Positions 41,606 to 49,438 of a stretch of DNA of 64,000 nucleotides are shown here, piece after piece. Positions within the stretch are counted from its first letter, which is position 1. Each line of letters begins with the position of its first letter. The stretch is from JADJPO01 sp963724535 (GTDB lineage Bacteria; Actinomycetota; Actinomycetes; Actinomycetales; Kineosporiaceae), in assembly GCA_963724535.1 (NCBI GenBank), contig CAVRVD010000015.1, positions 310,001-374,000 on the forward strand. The letters are read 5' to 3'. Under the pieces are notes generated by a model, which had not been told where the DNA came from, made no database searches, and was given only the letters and a program-made list of their open reading frames with translations. The translations under genes and the position numbers were made by a program.

Positions 41606-43048
41606 TCAGCCGACCGGGGCGTCGTCCCGGCCCCCGGACAGGTCGAGCTCGACGCAGACGTCCTCACCGAGGACGAAGCGACGGGCCGGGGCCCGCAGCG
41701 CGTCCCGCAGCCGGTCGGTGCCCTCGAACCGCAGTCCGGGCACGCCGTCACCGATCAGCAGCGGCGCGGTGGTGACGAACAACCGGTCGACGGCGTGCTC
41801 GGCGACGAACCGGGACACCGTGGTCCCGCCCCCCTCGACGAGCACCCGACGGAGTCCGCGCCGGGCCAGCGCGTGCAGGACCGCATCCGGTGAGAACCGA
41901 CCGTGGCTGACCGGAACCGTGAGCACCTCGACGTGCGAGGCGGGAGGTACCGGCGGTGGGGTGTGCTCGGCGATGCACCACAGGGTGGGCGCGGCGTCGT
42001 CGGTGAGCAGGTGGGCAGCGCGGGGGGCCCGGGCGGTCGGGTCGAGCAGCACCCGCACCGGGGACGGTCCGGGGACCGCGCGGACCGTGAGCCGGCAGTC
42101 GTCGACGACGACCGTGCCGATACCGACCACCACGGCATCGACGAGGGCCCGCAGCCGGTGCAGGTGCTCGCGATCGGCCTCCCCGGTGACGAACTCGGCG
42201 TCCCCGGTGCGGGCGGCGATGAACCCGTCCAGGCTCTGCCCGAGCTGGGCGAGGACGAGGCGGTGGGAGGTCACCAACGGGGCGTACCGCTCGACCAGGG
42301 CGGCGTCCGCGGCGTCTCGGACCTCGTTCGGCACCCGCCCCGCGACCAGCTCGGCCCAGGCGTCGGCAGTGGCAACCGGGTCGGTGGCGGCGTGACCCAT
42401 TCGCTGCCGCTTGGTGCGCAGGTAGGAGACGTTCTCGGGGCGGACCGGGACCGGCAGGACCAACCGGTCGACGACGTCCACCCCGTGCTCGCGCAATGCG
42501 CTCTCCTTGGCCGGGTTGGCCGACAGCAGCCGGAGGCGCCGGACGCCGAGGTCGTCCAGGACGGCCGCGGCCGCCCGGTAGTCGCGAAGGTCGACCTCGA
42601 GACCGAGGGCGAGGTTGGCGTCGACGGTGTCCAGGCCCTGGTCCTGCAAGGCATAGGCACGCAGCTTGGCGCCCAGACCGATCCCGCGGCCCTCGTGGCC
42701 GCGCAGGTACACCACCACACCGCGGCCCTCTGCGGCGATCGCCCGGCGGGCGGCCTGCAGCTGGTCGCCGCAGTCGCAGCGGTGCGAGCCGAGCGCGTCG
42801 CCGGTCAGGCACTCCGAGTGCAGCCGGACCAGTGGGGCTGGGCGACCGGGTTGGGGATCGGGGTGGGCGACCTCACCGAGCACCAGGGCCAGGTGGTCGA
42901 CCCCGGTGGTCGGGTCGGTGTAGGCGTGGACGACGAACAGCCCCTCGTCGGTGGGCAGGACGGTCCGCGCGACGCAGCGGACAGCAACGCCCTCCGGGGC
43001 GTGCCCGTGCGGTCCGAGCGGATCCCGGTGCGTCATCGGCGGCGACAT
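41606..43048 (-). CDS. GTP cyclohydrolase II fused to a RibD-type reductase
   Basis: 480 residues. Domain 1 (about 15-225) is GTP cyclohydrolase II: zinc site RLHSECLTGDALGSHRCDCG (Cys80, Cys91, Cys93), VVYLRGHEGRGIGLGAKLRA and the catalytic Tyr132 in LRAYALQDQG. Domain 2 (about 235-480) is the RibD C-terminal/DHFR-like reductase: AQLGQSLDGFIAARTGDAEF, VVVGIGTVVVDDCRLTVR, RRVLVEGGGTTVSRFVAE. It would open GTP to a diaminopyrimidine and reduce the ribosyl side chain, steps shared with riboflavin synthesis; the RibD deaminase domain is absent. ATG 43048 is used; GTG 43096 and ATG 43036 are possible. Confidence 0.85.
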   Translation of the reverse strand: MSPPMTHRDPLGPHGHAPEGVAVRCVARTVLPTDEGLFVVHAYTDPTTGVDHLALVLGEVAHPDPQPGRPAPLVRLHSECLTGDALGSHRCDCGDQLQAARRAIAAEGRGVVVYLRGHEGRGIGLGAKLRAYALQDQGLDTVDANLALGLEVDLRDYRAAAAVLDDLGVRRLRLLSANPAKESALREHGVDVVDRLVLPVPVRPENVSYLRTKRQRMGHAATDPVATADAWAELVAGRVPNEVRDAADAALVERYAPLVTSHRLVLAQLGQSLDGFIAARTGDAEFVTGEADREHLHRLRALVDAVVVGIGTVVVDDCRLTVRAVPGPSPVRVLLDPTARAPRAAHLLTDDAAPTLWCIAEHTPPPVPPASHVEVLTVPVSHGRFSPDAVLHALARRGLRRVLVEGGGTTVSRFVAEHAVDRLFVTTAPLLIGDGVPGLRFEGTDRLRDALRAPARRFVLGEDVCVELDLSGGRDDAPVG

Positions 43049-43152
43049 ACCTCTGTCACGGAGCAGGTCGGCGCTGGGTTCGACGGAGGTCGCCACTTCC
43101 GGGCGGATTCGCGCTGTGGGGCAGGAGACTGGCTCGGGTCGGGACGGGTAGG

Positions 43153-43446
43153 TCAGACCGGCAGGCGCTCGTGGCGGAACAGGGCGACGAGCTCGTCCAC
43201 GCTGTAGCCCGACTCCAGCGGGTGCCGGAACGGCCGGCCGGGGGCGAGCCGGTAGCTGTTGCGCCGTCCGATGCGGGTGCGGTCGAGGTACCCGGCCTCG
43301 ACGAGGTCGGCGAGGATCAGCTGCGTCGCCCGCTCGGTGATGCCCACTCGGTGGGCGATGTCGCGGATCCGGAGGTCGTTGTCCCGCGCCACCGCAAGCA
43401 GGACGCGGGAGTGGTTGCTCAGAAAGGTCCAGGAGCCCGTTGACAT
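43153..43446 (-). CDS. Winged-helix transcriptional regulator
   Basis: 97 residues. STGSWTFLSNHSRVLLAVAR is the typical start of this actinobacterial MarR/ArsR-like family; helix-turn-helix DIAHRVGITERATQLILADL and wing DRTRIGRRNSYRLA follow. ATG 43446 is chosen over upstream starts because it gives the family N-terminus and lies 7 nt from a TATTGT box. Divergent from the baeRF3-like gene, which it may control. It lies 105 nt upstream of the RibA-RibD fusion on the same strand. Confidence 0.82.
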   Translation of the reverse strand: MSTGSWTFLSNHSRVLLAVARDNDLRIRDIAHRVGITERATQLILADLVEAGYLDRTRIGRRNSYRLAPGRPFRHPLESGYSVDELVALFRHERLPV

Positions 43447-43453
43447 GCGAAGT

Positions 43454-43471
43454 ACAATACGTGTAAACACG
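43454..43471 (-). promoter_or_regulatory. Leaderless -10 box with adjacent palindrome
   Basis: Minus-strand TATTGT (43459-43454) is 7 nt before ATG 43446. Directly upstream, CGTGTAAACACG (43460-43471) is an inverted repeat with 5-bp arms, in the -10/-35 spacer, placed for repression of the winged-helix gene. Confidence 0.45.
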
Positions 43472-43638
43472 TTCAGTAGTAAGCCCGTCCGGTCGATGGG
43501 TCGGACGGTAGGCGAAGGGGAGTACCCCACGACGTCCAGGTCGTCAGTACGGCGGCTCGACATGGTGAGCCCGCCCGGCGTGGACGGGTGCACTTCGGCA
43601 CCGGGGGAGACCTTCGGTCAACCGAACCGGAGGTCTTT

Positions 43639-44781
43639 GTGCCCGCTACCCGACCCCTCGCCGCCGAGACCGGCCAGGGGAACACCCTGAGGTTGCCCAC
43701 CCCGTCCCTGGTCACCGAGTTGCAGGCCGTCGCCGGGTACCCGGCCGTGTCGGTGCTGATGAGCACGACGCCGGCACCGCGGATGCTGTCCGAGGACGCC
43801 CGGCGCCTCGACGAGCTGGTCCTGCGCGCCCGCCGGCGGCTGGAGGGAGAGCGACTCCTCAGGGTGCAGACCACGATCCTGGAGCCGCTGGAGCGGCTGG
43901 CCACTCGGGCCGCCAGCGCCGCCACGACCGAGGCTCTGGCGCTGTACGCGGCCAACGGCGCGGCCTACCGCGTGCACCTGACGTTGGACGTCGCCGACCG
44001 GGTCGTGATCGACCCGACGTTCGCGACCCGGGACCTGGTCCGGGTTCTGCACCGGACGCCGCGCCACGTCGTCCTGGCCCTGAGCAGCCAGGAGGCGCGG
44101 GTCTTCGACGGCCTCGGCGACCAGCTCCGGCCGGCCCAGGTGCGGTCGTTCCCCCGTCGGCTCGAGACGGCTGCGCCACCCGGCCGGTTGGGGCGGCGCG
44201 ACGTGCGCCACCAGCGGGGCTCCGATCCGGAGGAGCGCAAGGCGTTCCTGCGCGACGTCGACCGGGCGCTCGCTGCCTACCTGCTGGTGCAGCCGGCGCC
44301 GCTGGTGCTGGTGGGATCCGAGCGGATGCTGGCCGAGTTCCGGCGGATGTCGCGCAACCTCGGCCGGCTGGCCGGCTGCGTGTCCGGCAACCTGATCACG
44401 GCGCCCACCTCCGACCTGGTGCCGCGGATCCGCGACATCCTCGACGGCTACCTGCGCTCGCGCCAGAACGAGGCGCTGGCGTTGGTCGCGCACCAGGCCG
44501 GAACGGGTCGTCTGGTGACCGGGATCGAGGCGGTGTGGACGGCGGCGCGCTACGGCCGTCCGGAGATGCTGGCGGTGGAGGAAGGCTTCTTCCACCCGGC
44601 TCGGCTCGACGAGAGCGGCGACATCCTCACCGCGGCAACGGACGTGGAACACCCCGATGTGATCGACGACGCGGTGGACGAGCTGATCGAGGCGGTGCTG
44701 CGCCGGGGTGGCTGGGTGGCCATGACCGAGGACGGCGTGCTGGCCCCACACGGCCGGGTGGCCCTGACGATGCGGCGGTAA
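43639..44781 (+). CDS. baeRF3-like (eRF1-fold) protein
   Basis: 380 residues. Resembles the bacterial archaeo-eukaryotic release-factor family type 3: PSLVTELQAVAGYPAVSVLM at the N-terminus; middle region VVLALSSQEARVFDGLGDQL; C-terminal L7Ae-like region ALALVAHQAGTGRLVTGIEA, VWTAARYGRPEMLAVEEGF. The GTG at 43639 is preceded 5 nt upstream by GGAGG; the open frame also extends to GTG 43588. Predicted to act on ribosomes or RNA under stress, but no member's role is firmly settled. Divergent from a winged-helix regulator. Confidence 0.65.
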   Translation: MPATRPLAAETGQGNTLRLPTPSLVTELQAVAGYPAVSVLMSTTPAPRMLSEDARRLDELVLRARRRLEGERLLRVQTTILEPLERLATRAASAATTEALALYAANGAAYRVHLTLDVADRVVIDPTFATRDLVRVLHRTPRHVVLALSSQEARVFDGLGDQLRPAQVRSFPRRLETAAPPGRLGRRDVRHQRGSDPEERKAFLRDVDRALAAYLLVQPAPLVLVGSERMLAEFRRMSRNLGRLAGCVSGNLITAPTSDLVPRIRDILDGYLRSRQNEALALVAHQAGTGRLVTGIEAVWTAARYGRPEMLAVEEGFFHPARLDESGDILTAATDVEHPDVIDDAVDELIEAVLRRGGWVAMTEDGVLAPHGRVALTMRR

Positions 44782-44816
44782 CGACGCGCCCTTCGGTCGA
44801 CACGTGCCGCCCGCCG

Positions 44817-45080
44817 CTACGGCTCGGGCGGGCCGAAGGGTTCGATCCGGGGGTTGGCGAAGGGCCCGGAGACCTCCCACTCGCCGTCCTCGCCGTCACC
44901 CGCCCTGCCACCGGTGATCATGGCGGCCGCCGATTCCTCGACCAGCACGGTGTAGAGCCCCTGACCGGGAGCGATCTCGACGACCCCGAACCGCTCGTCG
45001 AGATCGCCCTCGGCCAGGTCGTACCGGGCCCGGACCTGCTCGAGCGTGGGCGCAGGCCCCGCGGAGCGGATCGTCACCAT
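44817..45080 (-). CDS. Small hypothetical protein next to the subtilase
   Basis: 87 residues from ATG 45080 (after GGGGAAGG; ATG 45101 is also possible). VTIRSAGPAPTLEQVRARYD, DERFGVVEIAPGQGLYTVLV, EESAAAMI, then an acidic Gly/Pro-rich end. No family recognised. It lies 50 nt downstream of the subtilase on the same strand and its size is right for a peptidase propeptide-like inhibitor, but no motif supports that. Confidence 0.5.
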   Translation of the reverse strand: MVTIRSAGPAPTLEQVRARYDLAEGDLDERFGVVEIAPGQGLYTVLVEESAAAMITGGRAGDGEDGEWEVSGPFANPRIEPFGPPEP

Positions 45081-45132
45081 CACCTTCCCCATAGCACCCA
45101 TGGTGCGCCGACCCGTGTCGTTTCGACACCTG

Positions 45133-46911
45133 TCATCCCAGGCAGGATCCCGAGGCGGTGTTGTTGGTCTCGTTCGACTCGCTGACCACGCCACGGGAGT
45201 CGGCAGTGATTCGGAACTCGCAGTCCGGATCGAAGCACCCGGGGGGGATCTGCACGCTGAGGTCGACGCAGGCGCCTGCCGCCAGGGCCGGAGTCGCGAC
45301 GTCGACCGCGCCGTGGCTGCCGAAGTCGACCGTCGTGGTCGACGGTCCGGCCGGGCCGTTGCCCTGGTTGCAGATCCGCACCAGCAGCGTGCCGTCGCGA
45401 CGACGGCAGAAGCCGCTGTCGCCCTCAGGCACCGGGACCAGGTCGGGCAGCTCGGTCTCGCACCCGCAGCGACGACAACGACAGCAGCAGCAGCAACAGC
45501 AACAGCAGGTCCGGCACGGTCGGTCGGGGCACGGGCACTCCCGGTCGCCGCAGTGAGCCGCGGCCAGGGCGCAGCCGTTGACGATGCCCCACCCGTACTC
45601 GAAGTCGTAGCCGGTCAACCCGGCGTCCTCCGCGGTCTTGACGAGCAGGTTGCGCACGGCCGCGGGGGAGGTCTCCGGACGCGAGGCCTGATGGGGGATC
45701 CGGCTGCGCAGTGCGGCGACGACCCCGGCCACAACCGGGGTGGCCGCGGACGTACCACCGTCGGCCGGGTAGACGCCGGACCCCTTGAAGTGGGTGTACC
45801 CGGCGAGGTCAGGCTTCTGCTTCGTCAGTCGACCCGGGCCCACCGACGAGTACCCGACACGGGTCTTCGTGGTGTCGACGCCGGCCACCGAGAGCACCTG
45901 CGGATGAGAGTTCGCCCCGTAGATCGCGTTGCTGGTCACGCCCCGGCAGCGGCCGTCAGGGCAGTCCGGGCCGCAGTTCCCGGCCGCGAACAGGATGTCC
46001 GCCCCGGCCAGGTCCAGCGAGGCGACGATCCGGTTGAACGGGTGGTCGGCGTTGTCGCTGTAGTTCCCGGGATGCCCGACCGGGAAGTCCCAGCTCGGGT
46101 GGAACATGCCCCAGCTGTTGTTGACCACCATGGATCGACACTCACCGGGGCGTTGCGGCGCCGTCATGACGTCGAGCAGGTGCCGATAGGCCAGGACGGC
46201 GTCACTGAGGAAACCCTCCATGATGGTGCGCCCCGGGGTGGTCGACTGCAGCAGCGCGATGTCGAGCAGAGTGCACTTGGGCGCAGCGATGCAGACGTCG
46301 AAGGCGCACATCGTGCCGTGGTCGACGGGCAGGTCCCCCGGCGTGAGCCCGGCCACGGGCGTCCAGCTCCGCGCGGCGTCGAAGCCGGGGTTCTTCCCCC
46401 GGGCGTTGAGATAGGCCATGTTGATGCCGGTGTCGACGACGGCCACGAGAACGCCCGAGCCGTCCATACCGCAGTCGCGCAGCCGATCGGCGCACAGCAG
46501 GCGTTCGACGTCGGAGTCGTCACCCGCCGCCGGGTCGCCGGGACAGATCAGGCACGGCTGGACGGCGACGTCGGCGAAGAGCCCGACGACCGCCTGGTTC
46601 GAGTCCGCGGCGGCCACGGTCGCATCGAGGTCGTCCTCGGACACCGTGGCCCGGACCAGGTAGGTGGCATGGGTCTCGTCGGTATCGAGGGCCAGGCCCT
46701 CCGTCACGTCCCGGGGCCCCCGCGAGGACGCCGCGACCAGGGCCGGGAGCTCAACCGGCGGGTAGGTGGGGTCGATCTCCAGACCGGCGATCGAGGGGAC
46801 GACGTCGGCCGTGACGTGCGGACGCGTCTCCCCCGAGGCGACGTCCCGGGCCAGGTCACGCCGCCCCGCTGAGTACCGCAGCTCCACAATCACTCGTCGC
46901 ATCTCGGGCAT
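45133..46911 (-). CDS. Subtilisin-like serine protease with cysteine-rich linker and CARDB-like domain
   Basis: 592 residues, peptidase S8. Catalytic triad: Asp160 in VLVAVVDTGINMAYL, His198 in LPVDHGTMCAFD, Ser388 in ADGGTSAATPVVAG; oxyanion Asn312 in FAAGNCGPDC. About 110 N-terminal residues could be a propeptide. No signal peptide is evident. The protein is unusually Cys-rich, and residues 469-477 are nine consecutive Cys (codons TGC/TGT, 45480-45510) inside a C-x-C-rich linker before a C-terminal CARDB-like beta domain (LVRICNQGNGPAGPSTTTVD). ATG 46911 follows AAAGGGGA. Confidence 0.85.
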   Translation of the reverse strand: MPEMRRVIVELRYSAGRRDLARDVASGETRPHVTADVVPSIAGLEIDPTYPPVELPALVAASSRGPRDVTEGLALDTDETHATYLVRATVSEDDLDATVAAADSNQAVVGLFADVAVQPCLICPGDPAAGDDSDVERLLCADRLRDCGMDGSGVLVAVVDTGINMAYLNARGKNPGFDAARSWTPVAGLTPGDLPVDHGTMCAFDVCIAAPKCTLLDIALLQSTTPGRTIMEGFLSDAVLAYRHLLDVMTAPQRPGECRSMVVNNSWGMFHPSWDFPVGHPGNYSDNADHPFNRIVASLDLAGADILFAAGNCGPDCPDGRCRGVTSNAIYGANSHPQVLSVAGVDTTKTRVGYSSVGPGRLTKQKPDLAGYTHFKGSGVYPADGGTSAATPVVAGVVAALRSRIPHQASRPETSPAAVRNLLVKTAEDAGLTGYDFEYGWGIVNGCALAAAHCGDRECPCPDRPCRTCCCCCCCCCRCRRCGCETELPDLVPVPEGDSGFCRRRDGTLLVRICNQGNGPAGPSTTTVDFGSHGAVDVATPALAAGACVDLSVQIPPGCFDPDCEFRITADSRGVVSESNETNNTASGSCLG

Positions 46912-46974
46912 GGCTGGTCCCCTTTGGATCAGTGCGGGTGTCCGGTCACCATCAAAGAGGCGCGGACAGGGTCA

Positions 46975-47418
46975 TCAGATACACCTGCGAGCGCGCGGTG
47001 CGGGGACGACCAGCACCGGGACGTCGCAGAACTCCAGGACCTGCTCGGCGGTGCGGCCGACGTGCGTCACCCGCAGACCCGGCCGGTCGACCCGGCCCAC
47101 CACGACCAGATCGGCACCCAGCTGCCTGGCCGCCTTCAACAGCTCGTCGGCGACCCGGCCGTGCAGGGTGCGCACCTCCACGCCGACCCCGGCCCGGGAG
47201 GCCAGGGACCGGACATGGCTCTGGACGGCCCGCACGGCCTCGAACTGATCCACGGTGATTCCCGGGGCGGCCAGGTGGGGATCCTCGAGGTGCGGGCCGT
47301 CCACGACCGACACGGCGACCAGCCGGGACTTCAGCGAGGCGGCCAGGTCGACGGCGACGGCGGCCGCCTTGAACGCCGCCGACGAGTCGTCGACCGCGAC
47401 CAGGATCTTCTCGATCAT
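46975..47418 (-). CDS. Universal stress protein
   Basis: 147 residues, UspA fold: EKILVAVDDSSAAFKAAAVA, LGADLVVVGRVDRPGLRVTH then VGRTAEQVLEFCDVPVLVV. The G-x2-G-x9-G-S/T ATP loop is degenerate (V-G-R-V-D-R-P-G...V-G-R-T), so ATP binding is uncertain. ATG 47418 overlaps the V-ATPase subunit D stop by 4 nt, making it the last gene of that operon. Confidence 0.85.
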   Translation of the reverse strand: MIEKILVAVDDSSAAFKAAAVAVDLAASLKSRLVAVSVVDGPHLEDPHLAAPGITVDQFEAVRAVQSHVRSLASRAGVGVEVRTLHGRVADELLKAARQLGADLVVVGRVDRPGLRVTHVGRTAEQVLEFCDVPVLVVPAPRARRCI

Positions 47419-48023
47419 CGTCGCCTCCCTGCCCGGCCGGCGCCGGCCGCCCACCGCATCCTGAGGTTCTCCTCGCGCTCCAGCTCGTCGAGCTGCATGG
47501 CCAGCCGGGCCAGCTGTCCCTCCAGCCGCGGCACCCAGCGCCGCTCGATCGCCTGCTGGCGCAGCCGGGTCGACTCCAGCTCGGCACCGACCAGCGCCAG
47601 CGCGCGCAGCGCAGCGGCGTGGCGTGCCGCGGCGTCCAGGGCCGCCCGGTGCACCCGGTCGGCCATCACCAGCGCCGAGGACCCTCCGGTCGGGTGGCTC
47701 GCAGCGTGGCGCACCACGGCGTCGGCGGGGTAGACCACCCCCATGGCCGTGTGCCACTGGACGAGCACCTCCGCCCGTTCCCGCGCCCCCACGTCGGCCA
47801 GCCGCTGGGCGCCGTCCAGGGCCTGGCTGCGGACCAGCCAGGTCGCCGCCTGCTGCGCGAGGTCGCGCCAGTCGGTCTCGGTGCGGGCGGTGAGCAGACG
47901 CAACCGGGACACCTCGCCGGACAGGATGCGCCGCTTGCGCTCGAGCAGCTCCGCACCCCGGCGGGCCGCGGTCAGCTGGTGCTCCAGGCGGAGCCGACCG
48001 GAGCGCCCGGTCGGGGCGCTCAT
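47415..48023 (-). CDS. ntpD: V/A-type ATPase subunit D
   Basis: 202 residues, central-stalk rotor of the V/A-ATPase. Long helical N- and C-termini (SGRLRLEHQLTAARRGAELL, ERKRRILSGEVSRLRLL; AIERRWVPRLEGQLARLAMQ, LDELEREENLRMRW). ATG 48023 overlaps subunit B stop by 4 nt. The longer open frame upstream is out of phase with subunit B and is not real. Confidence 0.85.
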   Translation of the reverse strand: MSAPTGRSGRLRLEHQLTAARRGAELLERKRRILSGEVSRLRLLTARTETDWRDLAQQAATWLVRSQALDGAQRLADVGARERAEVLVQWHTAMGVVYPADAVVRHAASHPTGGSSALVMADRVHRAALDAAARHAAALRALALVGAELESTRLRQQAIERRWVPRLEGQLARLAMQLDELEREENLRMRWAAGAGRAGRRR

Positions 48024-49438
48024 CGCCCGCCCCCGGCGTCGGCCGCGGCCACGGGTGGTAGGTGGGCCTGGATCAGGTCGGCGCCGAGCATGGTGAGCTC
48101 GCGCCGGGGCAGCACGGCCAGGGCCTGCCAGAGCAGGTCGAGGGTGACCTCGAGGCGGCGGTGCTCGCGCGGGCCCTGGTGCAGCACACCCTGCTCCAGC
48201 GCAGTGCGGAACTCCAGGTAGCAGCGGTCGGTGGCGCTCAGCGCGGACGGCCCGACCAGCTCGGCCAGCTCGGCGGTCTGCCGCGCCCGGGCCAGGGCGG
48301 CGAGCGCCTGCGCCGCGACGTCCAGGTGGTCCTCGCGGGTGCGCCCGGGACCGGCCCCGTGCCGCATCAGGCGGGACAGCGAGGACAGCACGTCGACCGG
48401 CGGGTACACCCCTCGGGCCTGGACGTCGGCGCTGAGCACCACCTGCCCCTCGGTGATGTAGCCGGTCAGGTCCGGCACCGGATGGGTGATGTCCCCGCCG
48501 GGCATGGTCAGCACCGGCAGCACGGTCACCGAGCCGCGGCGACCGGCGATCCGACCGCAGCGCTCGTACAGCCCGGCCAGGTCGCTGTAGAGGTACCCCG
48601 GATAGGCCCGCCGGGCGGGGATCTCCTGCCGGGCGGCGGAGACCTCGCGAACCGCCTCGCAGTAGCTGGTCATGTCCGACATGACGACCAGGACGTGGTG
48701 CCCCTGTTCGAAGGCCAGGTCCTCGGCGACGGTGAGCGCGATCCGCGGCGTGAGCAGGCGCTCGATGACCGGGTCGTCGGCGGCGTTGAGCAGCATCACC
48801 AGCTCGCCGGAGGCGGAGCGCTGTTCGAGGGCGTCCCGGACGAACGCGATGTCGGCGTGGGTCAGGCCCATCCCGGCGAAGACCACCCGGAACGACTCCC
48901 CGCTCGCGTCGGCCTGCGCGGCCACCTGCGCCGCGAGCCGCAGGTGCGGCAGCCCCGGCACCGAGAAGACCGGCAGCTTCTGCCCGCGGACCAGGGTCAT
49001 CAGGGCGTCGATGGCGCTGACGCCGGTGACCACCGCCTCCTGCGGCGGGTCCCGGTGCATCGGGTTCAGCGGCCACCCGGCCACCGGGGCGTCGCGCTCG
49101 CCGGTCACCGGCGGACCGCCGTCGACCGGCTCCCCGCGCCCGTTGCAGACCCGACCGAGCCAGCCCGGTCCGACCGGGACGTGCATGGGCCGCCCGCTGA
49201 AGCGCACCGCCACACCGTCCGGGGCCAGACCTCCGGTGCCCTCGAGCACCTGGACCACGGCCAGGTCCCCATCCACCTCGAGGACCAGTGCGTGCCGGTC
49301 CGGCTCGCCCTCCACCTCGACCGTGGCGAACTCGTCCCAGCCGACGCCGCGCACGTCCCGGACGACGAGCAGCGGCCCGTCGATCGAGTCCACCCCCGTG
49401 TAGCTGACGGGGGCGGCCGAGGTCCGGGCCCTGGTCAC
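48020..49438 (-). CDS. ntpB: V/A-type ATPase subunit B
   Basis: 472 residues, non-catalytic nucleotide-binding subunit. Motifs: RPMHVPVGPGWLGRVCNGRG, LPVFSVPGLPHLRLAAQVAA (the usual G-x4-G-K-T P-loop is absent, as expected for B), HHVLVVMSDMTSYCEAVREV, PGYLYSDLAGLYERCGRIAG, LPVLTMPGGDITHPVPDLTG. GTG 49438 overlaps subunit A stop by GTGA. Confidence 0.93.
   Translation of the reverse strand: MTRARTSAAPVSYTGVDSIDGPLLVVRDVRGVGWDEFATVEVEGEPDRHALVLEVDGDLAVVQVLEGTGGLAPDGVAVRFSGRPMHVPVGPGWLGRVCNGRGEPVDGGPPVTGERDAPVAGWPLNPMHRDPPQEAVVTGVSAIDALMTLVRGQKLPVFSVPGLPHLRLAAQVAAQADASGESFRVVFAGMGLTHADIAFVRDALEQRSASGELVMLLNAADDPVIERLLTPRIALTVAEDLAFEQGHHVLVVMSDMTSYCEAVREVSAARQEIPARRAYPGYLYSDLAGLYERCGRIAGRRGSVTVLPVLTMPGGDITHPVPDLTGYITEGQVVLSADVQARGVYPPVDVLSSLSRLMRHGAGPGRTREDHLDVAAQALAALARARQTAELAELVGPSALSATDRCYLEFRTALEQGVLHQGPREHRRLEVTLDLLWQALAVLPRRELTMLGADLIQAHLPPVAAADAGGGR

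Noticed and set aside
47415..49076. A 553-codon minus-strand reading frame
   Set aside because: Its first 350 codons are an out-of-frame shadow of V-ATPase subunit B; only the part from 48023 (subunit D) is real.
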